64,000 nt of DNA from Paenibacillus sp. FJAT-29882 (GCF_001510645.1 NZ_LMVB01000001.1:1540436-1604435), one strand, 5' to 3'. Shown: positions 26,049 to 36,092, numbered from the stretch's first letter. Made by a program: numbers and translations. The notes: generated by a model not told the origin, from the sequence alone.

Positions 26049-26915
26049 ATGAAAGGTATCGTACTAGCAGGCGGAACTGGTGCTAGGCTATATCCTTTAA
26101 CAAAAGCTGTTTCTAAACAATTAATGCCTGTTTACGATAAACCCTTGATTTATTATCCTCTATCGGTTTTAATGCTTGCAGGTATTCAAGAAATTCTAAT
26201 TATTACAACCGCCGATGATCAACCACGTTATCAAACCTTACTTGGCGATGGTTCGCAAATAGGAATTACACTTACTTATATGATTCAAGAAAAGCCTGAG
26301 GGAATTGCACAGGCATTTATTATTGGAGAACCGTTTATAGGGGAAGATTCCGTAGCGCTTATACTTGGGGATAACATTTTCCATGGTCATAATTTTACAA
26401 AAATGCTGGAACGAGTGGCAGCTATTAAATCAGGAGCAACTATATTTGGTTATCCTGTTAAAGATCCCGAGAGGTTTGGAGTCATTGAATTTGATCAAAA
26501 TGGAAAGGTCTTATCATTAGAAGAGAAGCCTGTTCAACCTAAGTCTACGTATGCTGTTACCGGCTTGTATTTTTATGACAATCAAGTAATTAACATTGCC
26601 AAAAGTATTGAACGATCACCGCGAGGAGAATTTGAAATTACTACAATAAATGAATATTATCTAAATAAAGGAGAGCTTAACGTGGAGCTTTTGGGAAGAG
26701 GGTTTGTGTGGTTAGATACTGGTACTCCTAAATCATTATTACATGCCTCTTTATTCGTGGAGACCATTGAAGATCGTCAGAGCCTTAGAGTTGCTTGTTT
26801 AGAAGAAATTGCATTTCGAAAAGGCTATATTTCTAGGGAACAATTACTCGCGCTAGCTAAATCACTAGAAAAGAGTGATTATGGCAAATATCTTGCTCGT
26901 ATAGTGGATAGATAA
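26049..26915 (+). CDS. rmlA: Glucose-1-phosphate thymidylyltransferase
   Basis: First step to dTDP-L-rhamnose: glucose 1-phosphate plus dTTP gives dTDP-glucose. The nucleotide loop [28 protein letters not shown], and EEKPVQPKS...TGLYFYDN are diagnostic. 288 residues from the ATG at 26049, which gives the standard MKGIVLAGG start; the ATG two codons earlier is too close to AAGGATGTG. First gene of an A-C-D-B set. In Bacillus such sets (spsIJKL) often make spore-coat rhamnose. Confidence 0.95.
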   Translation: MKGIVLAGGTGARLYPLTKAVSKQLMPVYDKPLIYYPLSVLMLAGIQEILIITTADDQPRYQTLLGDGSQIGITLTYMIQEKPEGIAQAFIIGEPFIGEDSVALILGDNIFHGHNFTKMLERVAAIKSGATIFGYPVKDPERFGVIEFDQNGKVLSLEEKPVQPKSTYAVTGLYFYDNQVINIAKSIERSPRGEFEITTINEYYLNKGELNVELLGRGFVWLDTGTPKSLLHASLFVETIEDRQSLRVACLEEIAFRKGYISREQLLALAKSLEKSDYGKYLARIVDR

Positions 26916-26974
26916 TATCGATATAAAGTTTGAAATTCTATAAAATTATTTCTCTATGAAAGTATGGTGGCGTA

Positions 26975-27535
26975 ATGAAGATTACAAAAACCAAGTTAGA
27001 AAGAGTTATGATTTTTGAACCCGTTGTATTTTGTGATCAACGTGGCTGGTTTATCGAATCATATAGCCAAGTTACGTTTAGAACTGCAGGAATAGAGGTA
27101 GATTTTGTTCAAGATAATCACTCATATTCTAAAGAAAAGGGGACATTACGAGGTTTACATTATCAATTACATCCTAAAGCGCAAGTCAAGCTCGTTCGTT
27201 GTACAACTGGTGCAATTTTTGATGTAGCGGTGGATATACGCAAAGGAAGTCCAAGTTACGGGAATTGGGTGGGCATCGAATTAAGTGCGGAAAATAAAAA
27301 ACAATTATTCATTCCCAAAGGCTTTGCACATGGATTTTTGACGCTAACGGATGATGTTGAAGTCCAATATAAAGTTGATACTCATTATGAATTGGACTTT
27401 GAACGAGGAATTCGATGGGATGACCCGGCAATAAATATAAAATGGCCTATTCATTATGCACCTATAGTATCAGATAAAGATCAGAAAGCTCTACTTTTAA
27501 AAGATGCTGATCATAATTTTGTATTTGGGAAGTGA
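26975..27535 (+). CDS. rmlC: dTDP-4-dehydrorhamnose 3,5-epimerase
   Basis: 186-residue cupin enzyme that epimerises dTDP-4-keto-6-deoxyglucose. Features: FVQDNHSYSKEKGTLRGLHYQ with the catalytic His, DVAVDIRKGSPSYG, and IPKGFAHGFLTL. GGTGG is the only ribosome site and is modest. rmlD begins 4 bases after its stop. Full length for the family. Confidence 0.95.
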   Translation: MKITKTKLERVMIFEPVVFCDQRGWFIESYSQVTFRTAGIEVDFVQDNHSYSKEKGTLRGLHYQLHPKAQVKLVRCTTGAIFDVAVDIRKGSPSYGNWVGIELSAENKKQLFIPKGFAHGFLTLTDDVEVQYKVDTHYELDFERGIRWDDPAINIKWPIHYAPIVSDKDQKALLLKDADHNFVFGK

Positions 27536-27539
27536 GGTA

Positions 27540-28394
27540 TTGAAACTATTAGTGACTGGTTTCGGTGGGCAGCTTGGCTACGATGTTGTGAAGCAAGGGG
27601 TACAGAAAGGATTAGATGTACACGGAACTAGGAGAAGGGATTTAGATATAACGAAAGAGCAAGAAGTGTATCATTATATTAGACATTTGAAACCAGATGT
27701 AATTATTCATTGTGCTGCCTACACAGCGGTTGATCTAGCTGAAAGTGACAAAAAAACTTGCTGGAATGTCAATGTGGAAGGTACAAAATATTTAGTGAAT
27801 GTAGCTAAAGAACTTAATATAAAATTTATGTATGTTAGCACGGATTATGTGTTTGATGGACTAGGTGAAAAAACGCTTGTGGAAACAGATCTACCGTGTC
27901 CTAAGAGTTACTATGGATTAACAAAATATGAAGGTGAAAAAGCGGTACAAAGTATGTTACAAGAATATTTTATAGTACGTACTTCATGGGTTTTTGGAAT
28001 AAATGGCAATAATTTTACAAAAAGAATGCTTCATCTTGCGAAATCCCGTGAGGAGGTAAAGGTAGTAGGTGATCAAATTGGTTCCCCTACGTATACGCAT
28101 GACTTAGCGAAATTGTTAATAAGTATGGTCCAAACAGATAAATATGGCATCTATCATGCTACGAATGAAGGTTTTTGCAGTTGGGCCGAGTTTGCTGAGG
28201 AAATATTCAAACAATCAAATTGCAATGTACAAGTACGTGTAGTTTCATCCGAAGATTATCCTGTGAATGCTGTAAGGCCAAAAAATGCTCGACTGTCAAA
28301 GGAAAAGCTTAAAAGTAACGGTTTTAAATCATTACCAGCTTGGCAAGATGCCTTAGAACGTTATTTAAGTATGTTAGTAAAAAAGGAGAAGTAA
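27540..28394 (+). CDS. rmlD: dTDP-4-dehydrorhamnose reductase
   Basis: 284-residue short-chain reductase making dTDP-L-rhamnose. It has the nucleotide loop TGFGGQLGYDV, HCAAYTAVDLAE, STDYVFDG and the catalytic YGLTKYEGE. TTG start at 27540 with AAGTGAGG upstream; the ATG at 27504 lies inside rmlC and is rejected. rmlB starts at the very next base after its stop region, so the four genes are tightly coupled. Confidence 0.94.
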   Translation: MKLLVTGFGGQLGYDVVKQGVQKGLDVHGTRRRDLDITKEQEVYHYIRHLKPDVIIHCAAYTAVDLAESDKKTCWNVNVEGTKYLVNVAKELNIKFMYVSTDYVFDGLGEKTLVETDLPCPKSYYGLTKYEGEKAVQSMLQEYFIVRTSWVFGINGNNFTKRMLHLAKSREEVKVVGDQIGSPTYTHDLAKLLISMVQTDKYGIYHATNEGFCSWAEFAEEIFKQSNCNVQVRVVSSEDYPVNAVRPKNARLSKEKLKSNGFKSLPAWQDALERYLSMLVKKEK

Positions 28395-29369
28395 ATGAAA
28401 AAGAAAGTTCTTGTGACAGGTGGGGCGGGATTTATTGGTGGTCATTTTGTTCAACAAATGATGAATAGATATCCAGAGTATCATATTTATAATTTAGATT
28501 TGTTAACGTATGCAGGGGATTTATCGAAACACAAGAATATTGAGAAAAAAGAAAATTACCGCTTTATTAAAATGGATATTACAGATTGTAAGGCAATTAT
28601 GGCTTTATTTGAGAAAGAGAAGTTTGATTTTGTCGTTCATTTTGCCGCAGAGAGTCATGTTGATCGATCGATTACAGATCCTGAAATTTTTGTTCGAACT
28701 AATGTTTTAGGTACACAAATCTTATTACATGCTGCGCATCAAAATAAGGTAGCGAAGTTTGTCCATGTTTCCACAGATGAGGTATATGGAGAACTTGATC
28801 TTGATCCTACCACCTTTTTTATGGAAGAGTCGAAACTGTTACCAAATAGTCCTTATAGTGCAAGTAAAGCCTCATCTGATCTCCTTGTTCGTGCCTACCA
28901 TGAAACCTATGGATTACCCATAAATATTACACGATGTTCTAATAATTATGGGCCATTCCAGTTTCCAGAAAAGCTTATCCCTCTCACAATTTCTCGCGTT
29001 GTACAGGAGCAGAAAGTTCCTGTGTATGGAGATGGTAAAAATATTCGAGATTGGTTACATGTGTATGATCACTGTTCAGCCATCGATTTAGTGATGCATG
29101 AAGGTGTAAAGGGGGAAATATATAATGTTGGCGGGCATAATGAACGAACAACATTAGAGGTAGTAAAAACAATTATCCATAAACTCGGAAAATCAGAAAG
29201 CTTGCTAGAGTTTGTAGAAGATCGAAAAGGACATGATAAGCGATATGCAATCAACCCAACAAAATTAGAGAAATTAGGTTGGATACCGAACTATTCATTT
29301 GAAATAGGATTAACACAAACTATTCAATGGTATCTTAATAACAAATGGTGGTGGAATAAACAACTGTAG
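28395..29369 (+). CDS. rmlB: dTDP-glucose 4,6-dehydratase
   Basis: 324-residue extended short-chain dehydrogenase, second step of the pathway although encoded last. TGGAGFIGGHFV at the N-terminus binds NAD, HFAAESHVDRSI is the family block, STDEVYGEL and the catalytic YSASKASSDLL follow. AAGGAGAAG precedes the ATG. A hairpin at 29421 ends the unit. Confidence 0.95.
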   Translation: MKKKVLVTGGAGFIGGHFVQQMMNRYPEYHIYNLDLLTYAGDLSKHKNIEKKENYRFIKMDITDCKAIMALFEKEKFDFVVHFAAESHVDRSITDPEIFVRTNVLGTQILLHAAHQNKVAKFVHVSTDEVYGELDLDPTTFFMEESKLLPNSPYSASKASSDLLVRAYHETYGLPINITRCSNNYGPFQFPEKLIPLTISRVVQEQKVPVYGDGKNIRDWLHVYDHCSAIDLVMHEGVKGEIYNVGGHNERTTLEVVKTIIHKLGKSESLLEFVEDRKGHDKRYAINPTKLEKLGWIPNYSFEIGLTQTIQWYLNNKWWWNKQL

Positions 29370-29420
29370 AAGAAGGATATCAAGATTTCTACAATTATCT
29401 ATATGAATTGATAATAAGTA

Positions 29421-29451
29421 AAGAACGTTCATTCATTTTATGAACGTTCTT
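29421..29451. terminator. Hairpin between convergent rmlB and pdxR
   Basis: AAGAACGTTCAT / ATGAACGTTCTT, a perfect 12-bp stem. A weak T run exists on both strands, so it may serve both genes. Confidence 0.7.
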
Positions 29452-29523
29452 ACCAGTTGTGTAAGGATCACTTTGATTTTTTTCACGAAGTATCCCACCT
29501 CGAAAAACATTCCTCCTAATCAT

Positions 29524-30924
29524 TTAACTGGAAAATCCCCAGGCATGCAATAATAGTTGAATCGCATCATCTAATTTTGCTTCAGGAATACCAGCAAAAC
29601 CAAGAATAAGTTCCGGAAGTGCATCAATTTTCTTCTCAATTGAATACGCAGACATCGGATAGATTTTTATACTTGCTTTTGCAGCTTGATTGATAAGGGC
29701 CGTTTCATCCATCCCGTTATTGACGACTAACACAATATGTAAGCCGGATCTCTCGCCAATTATTGAGATTTTGTTTTGATAGGGCTTAAATAGTGTCAAA
29801 ACAATGTCCAATTTGCGTCGATATAGCTTCCGCATTTTGTTTAAATGTTTTTCAAAGTCTCCTTGAATTATAAATTTAGTCAAAATTTGCTGGTCGATTC
29901 GAGATACCGTTGAATGATAAAACGAAAGCTCCTCCGTATACCGATTCATGAGCGGTTTAGGAAGCACCATATAGCTGATTCTAAGCGATGGGATGAGTGA
30001 TTTTGAAAACGAACCTAAGTAGATCACTTTTTCAAATTGATCCATACTTTGCAAAGAAGGAATCGATTTTCCTGTATAACGAAATTCACTATCATAATCA
30101 TCTTCAATAATATACCGATGTTCAGAGCTCGATGCCCAGTTGAGTAACTTAGTTCTTCGATTAATGGAAAGTACAGAGCCGTAAGGGAAATGATGCGATG
30201 GTGTCACATAGACAACATTAATCTTGTGCTTTTCGATGCTTTCCACTTTTATGCCATCTTCATCCACTTCAAGTGGGAATGTTGGATTACCATAGCTTTG
30301 GATAATTTTTTGAAATAAATGATATCCAGGGTCTTCCACACCATAAACTGAATTCCTCTCAAATAACAACACAAGCTGCTGAAGTAGTATCTCAATGCCT
30401 GCACCAACGATAATTTGTTCTGGTTCACAAATCACCCCACGTGCATGGTATAGATATGTAGCAATTTCACGGCGAAGCGAATATTCTCCCTGGGCATCAC
30501 CTAGTAATAGCAACTCTTGATTGGCTAAATCCATCGTGTTTTTTGCGTACTTTCTCCATTGTGCAAAAGGGAAATGTTCGGTATCAATTTGACTCGGATG
30601 AAAGTGATAGTCATATGTTTTTTTAGATTCATACAATGGCAAAATATCACTTTTTGCGCCTGCATATTCTAAATCCTCCAAGTCCATGACATAATAACCT
30701 TTCCTAGCTTTGACCTCTAAGTACCCTTCAGCCGCTAGCTGTTCATAAGCCGTCTCTACTGTGTTCCCGCTTATATGTAAATGCTGCGCCAATTTTCGTT
30801 TTGACGGAAGCTTTGTCTGGAATTCTAGGCGACCTTCAATGATTTCTGTTTTAATATATTCATATAATTGCTCATATAATGGGACAGTAATTTCCCGATT
30901 TAATATACATGAAAGCATATCCAT
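29524..30924 (-). CDS. pdxR: PdxR, MocR-type (GntR-aminotransferase) transcription factor
   Basis: 466-residue regulator with an N-terminal GntR winged helix (LYEQLYEYIKTEII ... KLPSKRKLAQHL) and a C-terminal class I aminotransferase fold that senses PLP (IEDDYDSEFRY and GSFSKSLIPSLR, the last holding the PLP lysine). It is divergent from pdxS, the usual arrangement in Bacillus, Listeria and Streptococcus, where PdxR activates pdxST when PLP is low. AGGAGAGG lies 9 bases before ATG 30924; the longer ATG at 30948 overlaps that site, so I reject it. Confidence 0.93.
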   Translation of the reverse strand: MDMLSCILNREITVPLYEQLYEYIKTEIIEGRLEFQTKLPSKRKLAQHLHISGNTVETAYEQLAAEGYLEVKARKGYYVMDLEDLEYAGAKSDILPLYESKKTYDYHFHPSQIDTEHFPFAQWRKYAKNTMDLANQELLLLGDAQGEYSLRREIATYLYHARGVICEPEQIIVGAGIEILLQQLVLLFERNSVYGVEDPGYHLFQKIIQSYGNPTFPLEVDEDGIKVESIEKHKINVVYVTPSHHFPYGSVLSINRRTKLLNWASSSEHRYIIEDDYDSEFRYTGKSIPSLQSMDQFEKVIYLGSFSKSLIPSLRISYMVLPKPLMNRYTEELSFYHSTVSRIDQQILTKFIIQGDFEKHLNKMRKLYRRKLDIVLTLFKPYQNKISIIGERSGLHIVLVVNNGMDETALINQAAKASIKIYPMSAYSIEKKIDALPELILGFAGIPEAKLDDAIQLLLHAWGFSS

Positions 30925-30972
30925 AATTAATAACCTCTCCTCTGACACCGTTGTTTAATGGAAAACTGACAC

Positions 30973-31001
30973 TTTTAATGATGCCACTTTCTTTTTATAC
31001 T
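30973..31001 (+). promoter_or_regulatory. Probable pdxS promoter with weak -35
   Basis: TATACT at 30996-31001 is a good -10, but 17 bases upstream there is only TTTTAA. A poor -35 fits an activator-dependent promoter under PdxR. TTTAATG occurs twice in the spacer (30954, 30974) and may be part of PdxR sites. Confidence 0.45.
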
Positions 31002-31048
31002 AAGGAATATAAATGAAAATTGCAAATATTTTTTTAGGGGGATTAATA

Positions 31049-31936
31049 ATGGAGAAATTAGTAGCAACAGATGCAGTTAAAAGAGGAATGGCTCAAATGC
31101 AAAAGGGTGGCGTCATCATGGACGTTGTCAATGCGGAACAAGCAAGAATTGCGGAAGCAGCAGGAGCTGTTGCGGTCATGGCACTTGAGCGAGTACCTTC
31201 TGATATTCGCGCGGCAGGTGGAGTTGCTAGAATGGCAGATCCGCGAATTGTAGAAGAAGTTATGAATGCTGTAACGATTCCGGTCATGGCGAAAGCTAGA
31301 ATTGGCCATATCGTTGAAGCGAGAGTGCTAGAAGCGATGGGTGTGGACTATATTGATGAAAGTGAAGTATTGACACCTGCTGATGAAGAGTTTCATCTAT
31401 TAAAAAGCAGCTTTACAATTCCATTTGTTTGTGGATGTCGTGATCTAGGGGAAGCAGCCCGCAGAATTGGTGAAGGAGCATCGATGTTACGGACAAAAGG
31501 GGAGCCTGGTACAGGGAATATTGTAGAAGCAGTTCGTCATATGCGAAAAGTGCAAGCACAGGTTCGTAAACTTACTTTAATGAACGATGACGAAATCATG
31601 ACTGAAGCAAAAATTCTTGGCGCTCCTTATGAGATTTTGAAACAAATTAAAGAAGCTGGCAAATTACCGGTCGTGAACTTTGCAGCTGGCGGCGTGGCAA
31701 CACCTGCTGATGCAGCATTAATGATGGAGCTTGGAGCGGACGGCGTATTTGTCGGTTCTGGAATATTCAAATCAGAAGATCCAGAGAAATTCGCGAATGC
31801 TATCGTCCAAGCAACAACTTATTTCACTGATTATGATTTAATTGGGAAGCTATCCAAAGAATTAGGAACCGCTATGAAAGGCATCGATATTTCGAGATTA
31901 CCGCAAGCAGAAAGAATGCAGGAGCGTGGCTGGTAA
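31049..31936 (+). CDS. pdxS: Pyridoxal 5'-phosphate synthase lyase subunit
   Basis: 295-residue TIM-barrel subunit that condenses ribose 5-phosphate, glyceraldehyde 3-phosphate and ammonia into PLP. Blocks [34 protein letters not shown] and [20 protein letters not shown] are diagnostic. Start at 31049 follows AGGGGGA; the ATG at 31013 would add 12 residues not found in the family. Its stop overlaps the pdxT start by one base. Confidence 0.97.
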   Translation: MEKLVATDAVKRGMAQMQKGGVIMDVVNAEQARIAEAAGAVAVMALERVPSDIRAAGGVARMADPRIVEEVMNAVTIPVMAKARIGHIVEARVLEAMGVDYIDESEVLTPADEEFHLLKSSFTIPFVCGCRDLGEAARRIGEGASMLRTKGEPGTGNIVEAVRHMRKVQAQVRKLTLMNDDEIMTEAKILGAPYEILKQIKEAGKLPVVNFAAGGVATPADAALMMELGADGVFVGSGIFKSEDPEKFANAIVQATTYFTDYDLIGKLSKELGTAMKGIDISRLPQAERMQERGW

Positions 31937-32523
31937 TGGCAACGATTGGTGTTTTAGGCTTACAAGGTGCCATTAGTGAACATGTGAAACAGATAGAAGC
32001 AACTGGACAAAAAGCCGTAATTGTAAAGCAAACTGACCAATTAGCAGAGCTCGATGGCTTAATTCTTCCTGGTGGCGAAAGCACAACGATGCGGAAGCTA
32101 ATGGATCGTTATGGCTTTATGGAACCGATCCTGCAATTTTCAAAGCAAGGCAAGCCAATCTTTGGAACATGTGCTGGTATGGTTTTACTCGCGAAAAAAG
32201 TAAGTGGATCTGACACCGCTCATTTACAATTAATTGATATCGAAGTTTGGCGGAATGCGTTTGGCCGTCAGCGTGAGAGCTTTGAAGTGAACATAGATAT
32301 AAAAAATTTAGCTCAGCCTTTTAAAGCGATTTTCATTCGTGCACCATATGGAGAGAGAGCTAGCAAAGACGTTGAAGTACTTGCATACTATGAAGGGAAA
32401 ATCGTTGCTGCAAGACAAAAAAATATTCTTGTTAGCGCTTTTCATCCAGAGTTGACGAATGATATACGTATATTGGAACAATTTATTGACATGGTCGAAG
32501 AAACTCTAAAAGCTGGTGTTTAA
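31936..32523 (+). CDS. pdxT: Pyridoxal 5'-phosphate synthase glutaminase subunit
   Basis: 195-residue class I glutamine amidotransferase partner of PdxS. GVLGLQGAISEHV at the N-terminus, GGESTTMRKL, the nucleophile FGTCAGMVLLAKK and FHPELTND (catalytic His and Glu) are all present. Translation is coupled to pdxS through TAATG. A terminator follows 3 bases after the stop. Confidence 0.97.
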   Translation: MATIGVLGLQGAISEHVKQIEATGQKAVIVKQTDQLAELDGLILPGGESTTMRKLMDRYGFMEPILQFSKQGKPIFGTCAGMVLLAKKVSGSDTAHLQLIDIEVWRNAFGRQRESFEVNIDIKNLAQPFKAIFIRAPYGERASKDVEVLAYYEGKIVAARQKNILVSAFHPELTNDIRILEQFIDMVEETLKAGV

Positions 32524-32525
32524 TG

Positions 32526-32577
32526 AAAAACAGTCTCCCCAAAATGTAATCTAATAATTGGGGGAGACTGTTTTTTT
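32526..32577 (+). terminator. Intrinsic terminator of pdxST
   Basis: AAAAACAGTCTCCCC / GGGGAGACTGTTTTT stem (15 bp) and a T run. Confidence 0.93.
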
Positions 32578-32661
32578 ATGGTATTCGAAATCATATTTGT
32601 CTCTTGATATTTTATAAAAGTTTAAATTTTGTTGCGGGTTTGAAATAAAGTTGCGATGTTT

Positions 32662-32698
32662 CACCCCTTTGGATCTGTTTATCAAAAGGGGTGTTTTT
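32662..32698 (+). terminator. Second terminator-like hairpin
   Basis: CACCCCTTTGGAT / ATCAAAAGGGGTG (one mismatch), followed by TTTTT, within the 360-base gap 32524-32882. Downstream (32702-32850) is a frame with several stops that resembles a decayed gene; I could not identify it. Confidence 0.6.
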
Positions 32699-32882
32699 GT
32701 AATGAAAAGAGAAAAGAAAATCTCAACTGAAAGGTAGATTAAGGAACTGCTTAGTGGCAATAAAGTTACTCGACTAAAGATTGTGGAATAACACTTAAGA
32801 AACTGGTTAAGTACATTATGCAAAGATGATTTGGATGTAAACAATTATGGATAACCCATGAAGAAATCAGTGTTATTCATCT

Positions 32883-33581
32883 TTACTTATATCGAATTCC
32901 ATTGGATGCTTTATCTAAATCATCCCAATTTAATATACGAATAGAATTTTTGTCTCTTTCAATAATGTTCTTTTGAGTAAGAGAATGAATAACTCGATTT
33001 AGATGGCGATATGTCGTGCCAAGTAAATTTGCCATTTCTTTGATGTTGGAAGTCGTTAGCTCTATTCCAAAGTTGTTATTAGGTTCAGCTGATATCGTAG
33101 ACATAAGGTAACTCGCAAATTTGTTTTCAACAGATGCTAATAAGTTTACACGAGAAGCTGTTGTACAAGTTTGAAGTTTATAGCATACATGTTCTAAAAG
33201 TGTATGCAAAAACTTTGGGTTGTCTATTTCGTATTGCTTTATATAATCGAAGGGAAGTCCGATTAATAAGCACTCATTGACTGCTTGAACTTGTGATTGA
33301 ACGGGAACATTACGGATTAATTCAATATCTCCAATGATGGAAAAAGGGTGAATAAATCGTAGTAAAAGTGATCTCCCGGTTTCGATACTTGATGTTATTC
33401 TCACTTTCCCGTCTACCAAGAATAACAGTGATTGCATCTCCATTCCTTCAAGTAGAATAATTTCATCTGGTGTATATTGCTGTAGTGTAAATGGGAGTTG
33501 TTTTGTTTGGTCAAACATATCTTCAACATGATACTCCTGTAAAATTTTTTCAAGTAGCTCCGAATCTTGAATATATTTCAT
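32883..33581 (-). CDS. Crp/Fnr-family transcriptional regulator (YeiL-like)
   Basis: 232-residue regulator. Residues about 20-115 are a cyclic-nucleotide-type beta barrel (PDEIILLEGMEMQSLLFLVDGKV), and about 160-225 a winged helix (IKEMANLLGTTYRHLNRVI). I start at 33581, 6 bases after AGGAG; the longer frame to 33701 would run over the divergent HAD gene. No iron-sulfur cysteine cluster typical of Fnr is seen. It probably regulates itself and the divergent HAD phosphatase, a pairing I recall from other Bacillus genomes. Ligand unknown. Confidence 0.85.
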   Translation of the reverse strand: MKYIQDSELLEKILQEYHVEDMFDQTKQLPFTLQQYTPDEIILLEGMEMQSLLFLVDGKVRITSSIETGRSLLLRFIHPFSIIGDIELIRNVPVQSQVQAVNECLLIGLPFDYIKQYEIDNPKFLHTLLEHVCYKLQTCTTASRVNLLASVENKFASYLMSTISAEPNNNFGIELTTSNIKEMANLLGTTYRHLNRVIHSLTQKNIIERDKNSIRILNWDDLDKASNGIRYK

Positions 33582-33670
33582 ATCGAACTCCTTTTTGGGA
33601 CATATGGCCTTTTCATTATAAGATAAACTGATATGATAAGAACAATAAAAAAATGTAGGAGTGGAGTAGA

Positions 33671-34468
33671 ATGAAATTTGTATTCGATTTAGATGGGACA
33701 ATCTGCTTTAAAGGTCAGCCTGTTTCTGAAAAGCTACTAGTATCGTTAGAAAAGTTAGTAGCACAGGGGCATGAAATCATTTTTGCTTCAGCTAGGCCAA
33801 TACGTGATTTACTCCCCGTATTACATGCACGTTTTCATCAATACCCAATGATTGGTGGAAATGGATCAATGGTTGCAATAAACGGAAAAATTATATTATC
33901 AGTGGGCTTTGCTGAAGAAACACTCACCGATATTGTTCAATTACTAGAGACGTATAACGTTTCTTACTTAATAGATAGCGATTGGAATTACGCTTATACG
34001 GGGCCAGCTAATCATCCCATTTTAAATAACCTTGACCCACAAAAACGTGCTAAAAATGTTGAACTGGATAAATTACAGTCAATTGTAAAAATCTTGATAC
34101 TTACTTCAGATAACATGGGAGGAGTATCAGAACAGCTTAGCAAAATGGAAGTAGTAGTTCACATTCATGGAAACGAAGGAATCTTAGATATAAGCCCAAA
34201 AGGAGTAGATAAATGGAGTGGATTACAGAAATTAGGTGTGAAAGAAGGGGAGTATATTGCATTTGGCAATGATGCAAATGATATTACAATGTTTCAACAT
34301 GCAAAGTATTCAGTTATGATTGGTGGAAGTGCACAGCTAAACCCATTCTCATCTGAACAAGTGTCATTAGATAACGATATAGAAAACCATTTAGTACAAA
34401 GATTTGATGAGCTGGGAAACATAAACCCATTAAATAAGCCTGTAAAGGTACAAGAAGTAACCAATTAA
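33671..34468 (+). CDS. HAD-superfamily hydrolase, Cof/type IIB
   Basis: 265-residue phosphatase of the Cof-like group. Catalytic motif I is FDLDGTI at residues 4-10, motif II FASARPIRDLL, and motif IV FGNDANDITMFQHA near residue 200 binds magnesium. The cap domain lies between. AGGAGTGG precedes the ATG. These enzymes dephosphorylate sugar phosphates or nucleotides; substrate not predictable. It is divergent from the Crp-like gene, with an 89-base shared promoter region. Confidence 0.87.
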   Translation: MKFVFDLDGTICFKGQPVSEKLLVSLEKLVAQGHEIIFASARPIRDLLPVLHARFHQYPMIGGNGSMVAINGKIILSVGFAEETLTDIVQLLETYNVSYLIDSDWNYAYTGPANHPILNNLDPQKRAKNVELDKLQSIVKILILTSDNMGGVSEQLSKMEVVVHIHGNEGILDISPKGVDKWSGLQKLGVKEGEYIAFGNDANDITMFQHAKYSVMIGGSAQLNPFSSEQVSLDNDIENHLVQRFDELGNINPLNKPVKVQEVTN

Positions 34469-34668
34469 GTCTTGTTCCTTTTTTGAAATAACTAAGCCTA
34501 AATAAACGAACCAATCAACCCGCTTGTTTATCCCGGTTTAACAGGATACAATATCCCTATCTCAATTTTTGTTTAGAGAATTAAGAAAAAATAGGTGAGG
34601 GATAAACAGCCTAATCTAACTATTGTCATTTACAAGGTGTCATCCACTAATCACATAATTCACGGTTA

Positions 34669-34705
34669 AAAAAAATCCTTACGTTTATAACGTAAGGATT
34701 TTTTT
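34669..34705. terminator. Bidirectional intrinsic terminator
   Basis: AAAAAAATCCTTACG / CGTAAGGATTTTTTT, a perfect 15-bp arm pair with T runs on both strands, between the HAD gene and the nucleobase permease. Confidence 0.9.
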
Positions 34706-34710
34706 AAGTC

Positions 34711-36045
34711 TTACCCAGCATTCTGCAAATTCTGTTTAGGTTTTTCATGAGGAATAATCAAATTCAAAACAACAGCAGAAATGGCACCTATACCAGTTCC
34801 AGAAGAAAGTAGATAGTTTGCAAAGTCAGGTAAAGAATAGAGAATGTCCTTTGGAAGTACGGTTACACCGATTGCCAAAAGAATAGGTATACCAATCACC
34901 ATCATGTTACGATCATCTACCACGACATGTTGGATAACTTTAAATCCATTCATAACAATAGCTACACAGACGATTCCAAAAATTCCGTTGATTACAGGCT
35001 CAGGAATAGAAATAATCAAAGCGGAAAGTTTCGGCATAAGTCCTAAAGCAATCAAGATCGCACCAGCTGCGAGAATCGCCATTCGACTAGCAACACCAGT
35101 GATGGCAATAATTCCGGCATTTGACGAATATCCTGTCATTGGAGTTCCGCCGAATACCGAGCTAACGAAACAACCAAGTCCTTCACCAAATGAAGCTTTA
35201 TTCAACCTTTCTTCCGTTAAATCACTATCCGTCACTTTAGAGACAACAAACCATGTGCCAGTTGTTTCAATTAATATAATTAGATAAATAAAGAGGATTG
35301 TTAAAATAGCACTCATATCGAATATAGGTGCTCCGAAAGGAAATAGCTTAGGTAGGGAAAACCAAGCTGCATCGGAAACAGCTGAAAAGTCAATTTTACC
35401 AAAAAGGCGAGCTGTGATTGTACCAGCTATGATTGCAAGAATAACTGAGACAAGTCTGAAAAAGGTCCCAAAGCGTTTTGCTTGCTTACCAAGAATCATA
35501 CAGGCAACTAATACACCAGCTGATACAGCTGCAACAACGACATTGTGACCTAAGTTGCCGGGTGCTGCGTAAATGCTATTAAATGCATTTGGCATTAAAG
35601 AAATTCCAACAATTACAATTACAGTTCCACCAACGAGTGGTGGGATTATTTTCACAACCGTTTTCGCAAAAACTTTCAATGGGTATCCAAGCAACGCGAT
35701 TAAAATTGCTCCGGGAATCAAGCTTCCGTAAATAGCTCCAAGTCCTAGCTTCCCCCCAATTGCCGCAAGAGCACCGATCGGAACATAGGATGGTCCCTGT
35801 ACGACTGGGAGTTTAATTCCAAATCCGGTTTGAATGATTGTCGCAACACCAGCTGTTAAAAAACACATTTGTACAAAGAACGTTGTATTACTCGTATCAA
35901 GCGCCAATAAGCCGGCGATGATGATTGGTGCAATATAGAGATCCATAGCCAGTACATGTTGCAATCCAAGCAAAATCGATCTCCCAACACTGATTTTTTC
36001 ATCAATTCCTACTAATACTTCTGAATTACTCTTTTGGTGTTCCAC
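34711..36045 (-). CDS. Nucleobase:cation symporter-2 family permease (xanthine/uric acid/uracil type)
   Basis: 444-residue transporter with 12-14 membrane segments. The NCS2 signatures are LYIAPIIIAGLLALD, the QTGFGIKLPVVQGPSYVPIG stretch near residue 80, and IILIETTGTWFVVSKVT with the conserved acidic residue mid-protein. It starts at GTG 36045 after GAGGGGG. It lies divergent to a Rieske oxygenase across a PurR-like operator, which supports a purine substrate over uracil. Probably imports xanthine or a related (methyl)purine or urate. Confidence 0.88.
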   Translation of the reverse strand: MEHQKSNSEVLVGIDEKISVGRSILLGLQHVLAMDLYIAPIIIAGLLALDTSNTTFFVQMCFLTAGVATIIQTGFGIKLPVVQGPSYVPIGALAAIGGKLGLGAIYGSLIPGAILIALLGYPLKVFAKTVVKIIPPLVGGTVIVIVGISLMPNAFNSIYAAPGNLGHNVVVAAVSAGVLVACMILGKQAKRFGTFFRLVSVILAIIAGTITARLFGKIDFSAVSDAAWFSLPKLFPFGAPIFDMSAILTILFIYLIILIETTGTWFVVSKVTDSDLTEERLNKASFGEGLGCFVSSVFGGTPMTGYSSNAGIIAITGVASRMAILAAGAILIALGLMPKLSALIISIPEPVINGIFGIVCVAIVMNGFKVIQHVVVDDRNMMVIGIPILLAIGVTVLPKDILYSLPDFANYLLSSGTGIGAISAVVLNLIIPHEKPKQNLQNAG

Positions 36046-36092
36046 CTGATACTTTCCCCCTCGGAAATATGTTTGTGAAAGTTATAAACGTT

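Noticed and set aside
32551-32844. 97-codon minus-strand frame after pdxT
   Set aside because: It runs through the pdxST terminator and a second terminator and has no ribosome site.
32702-32852. Possible decayed transposase ORF after pdxST
   Set aside because: The words KREKKIST, KELLSGNKVT and LRNWLS vaguely recall transposase helix-turn-helix genes, but there are at least two in-frame stops and no inverted ends or downstream integrase; too weak to call.
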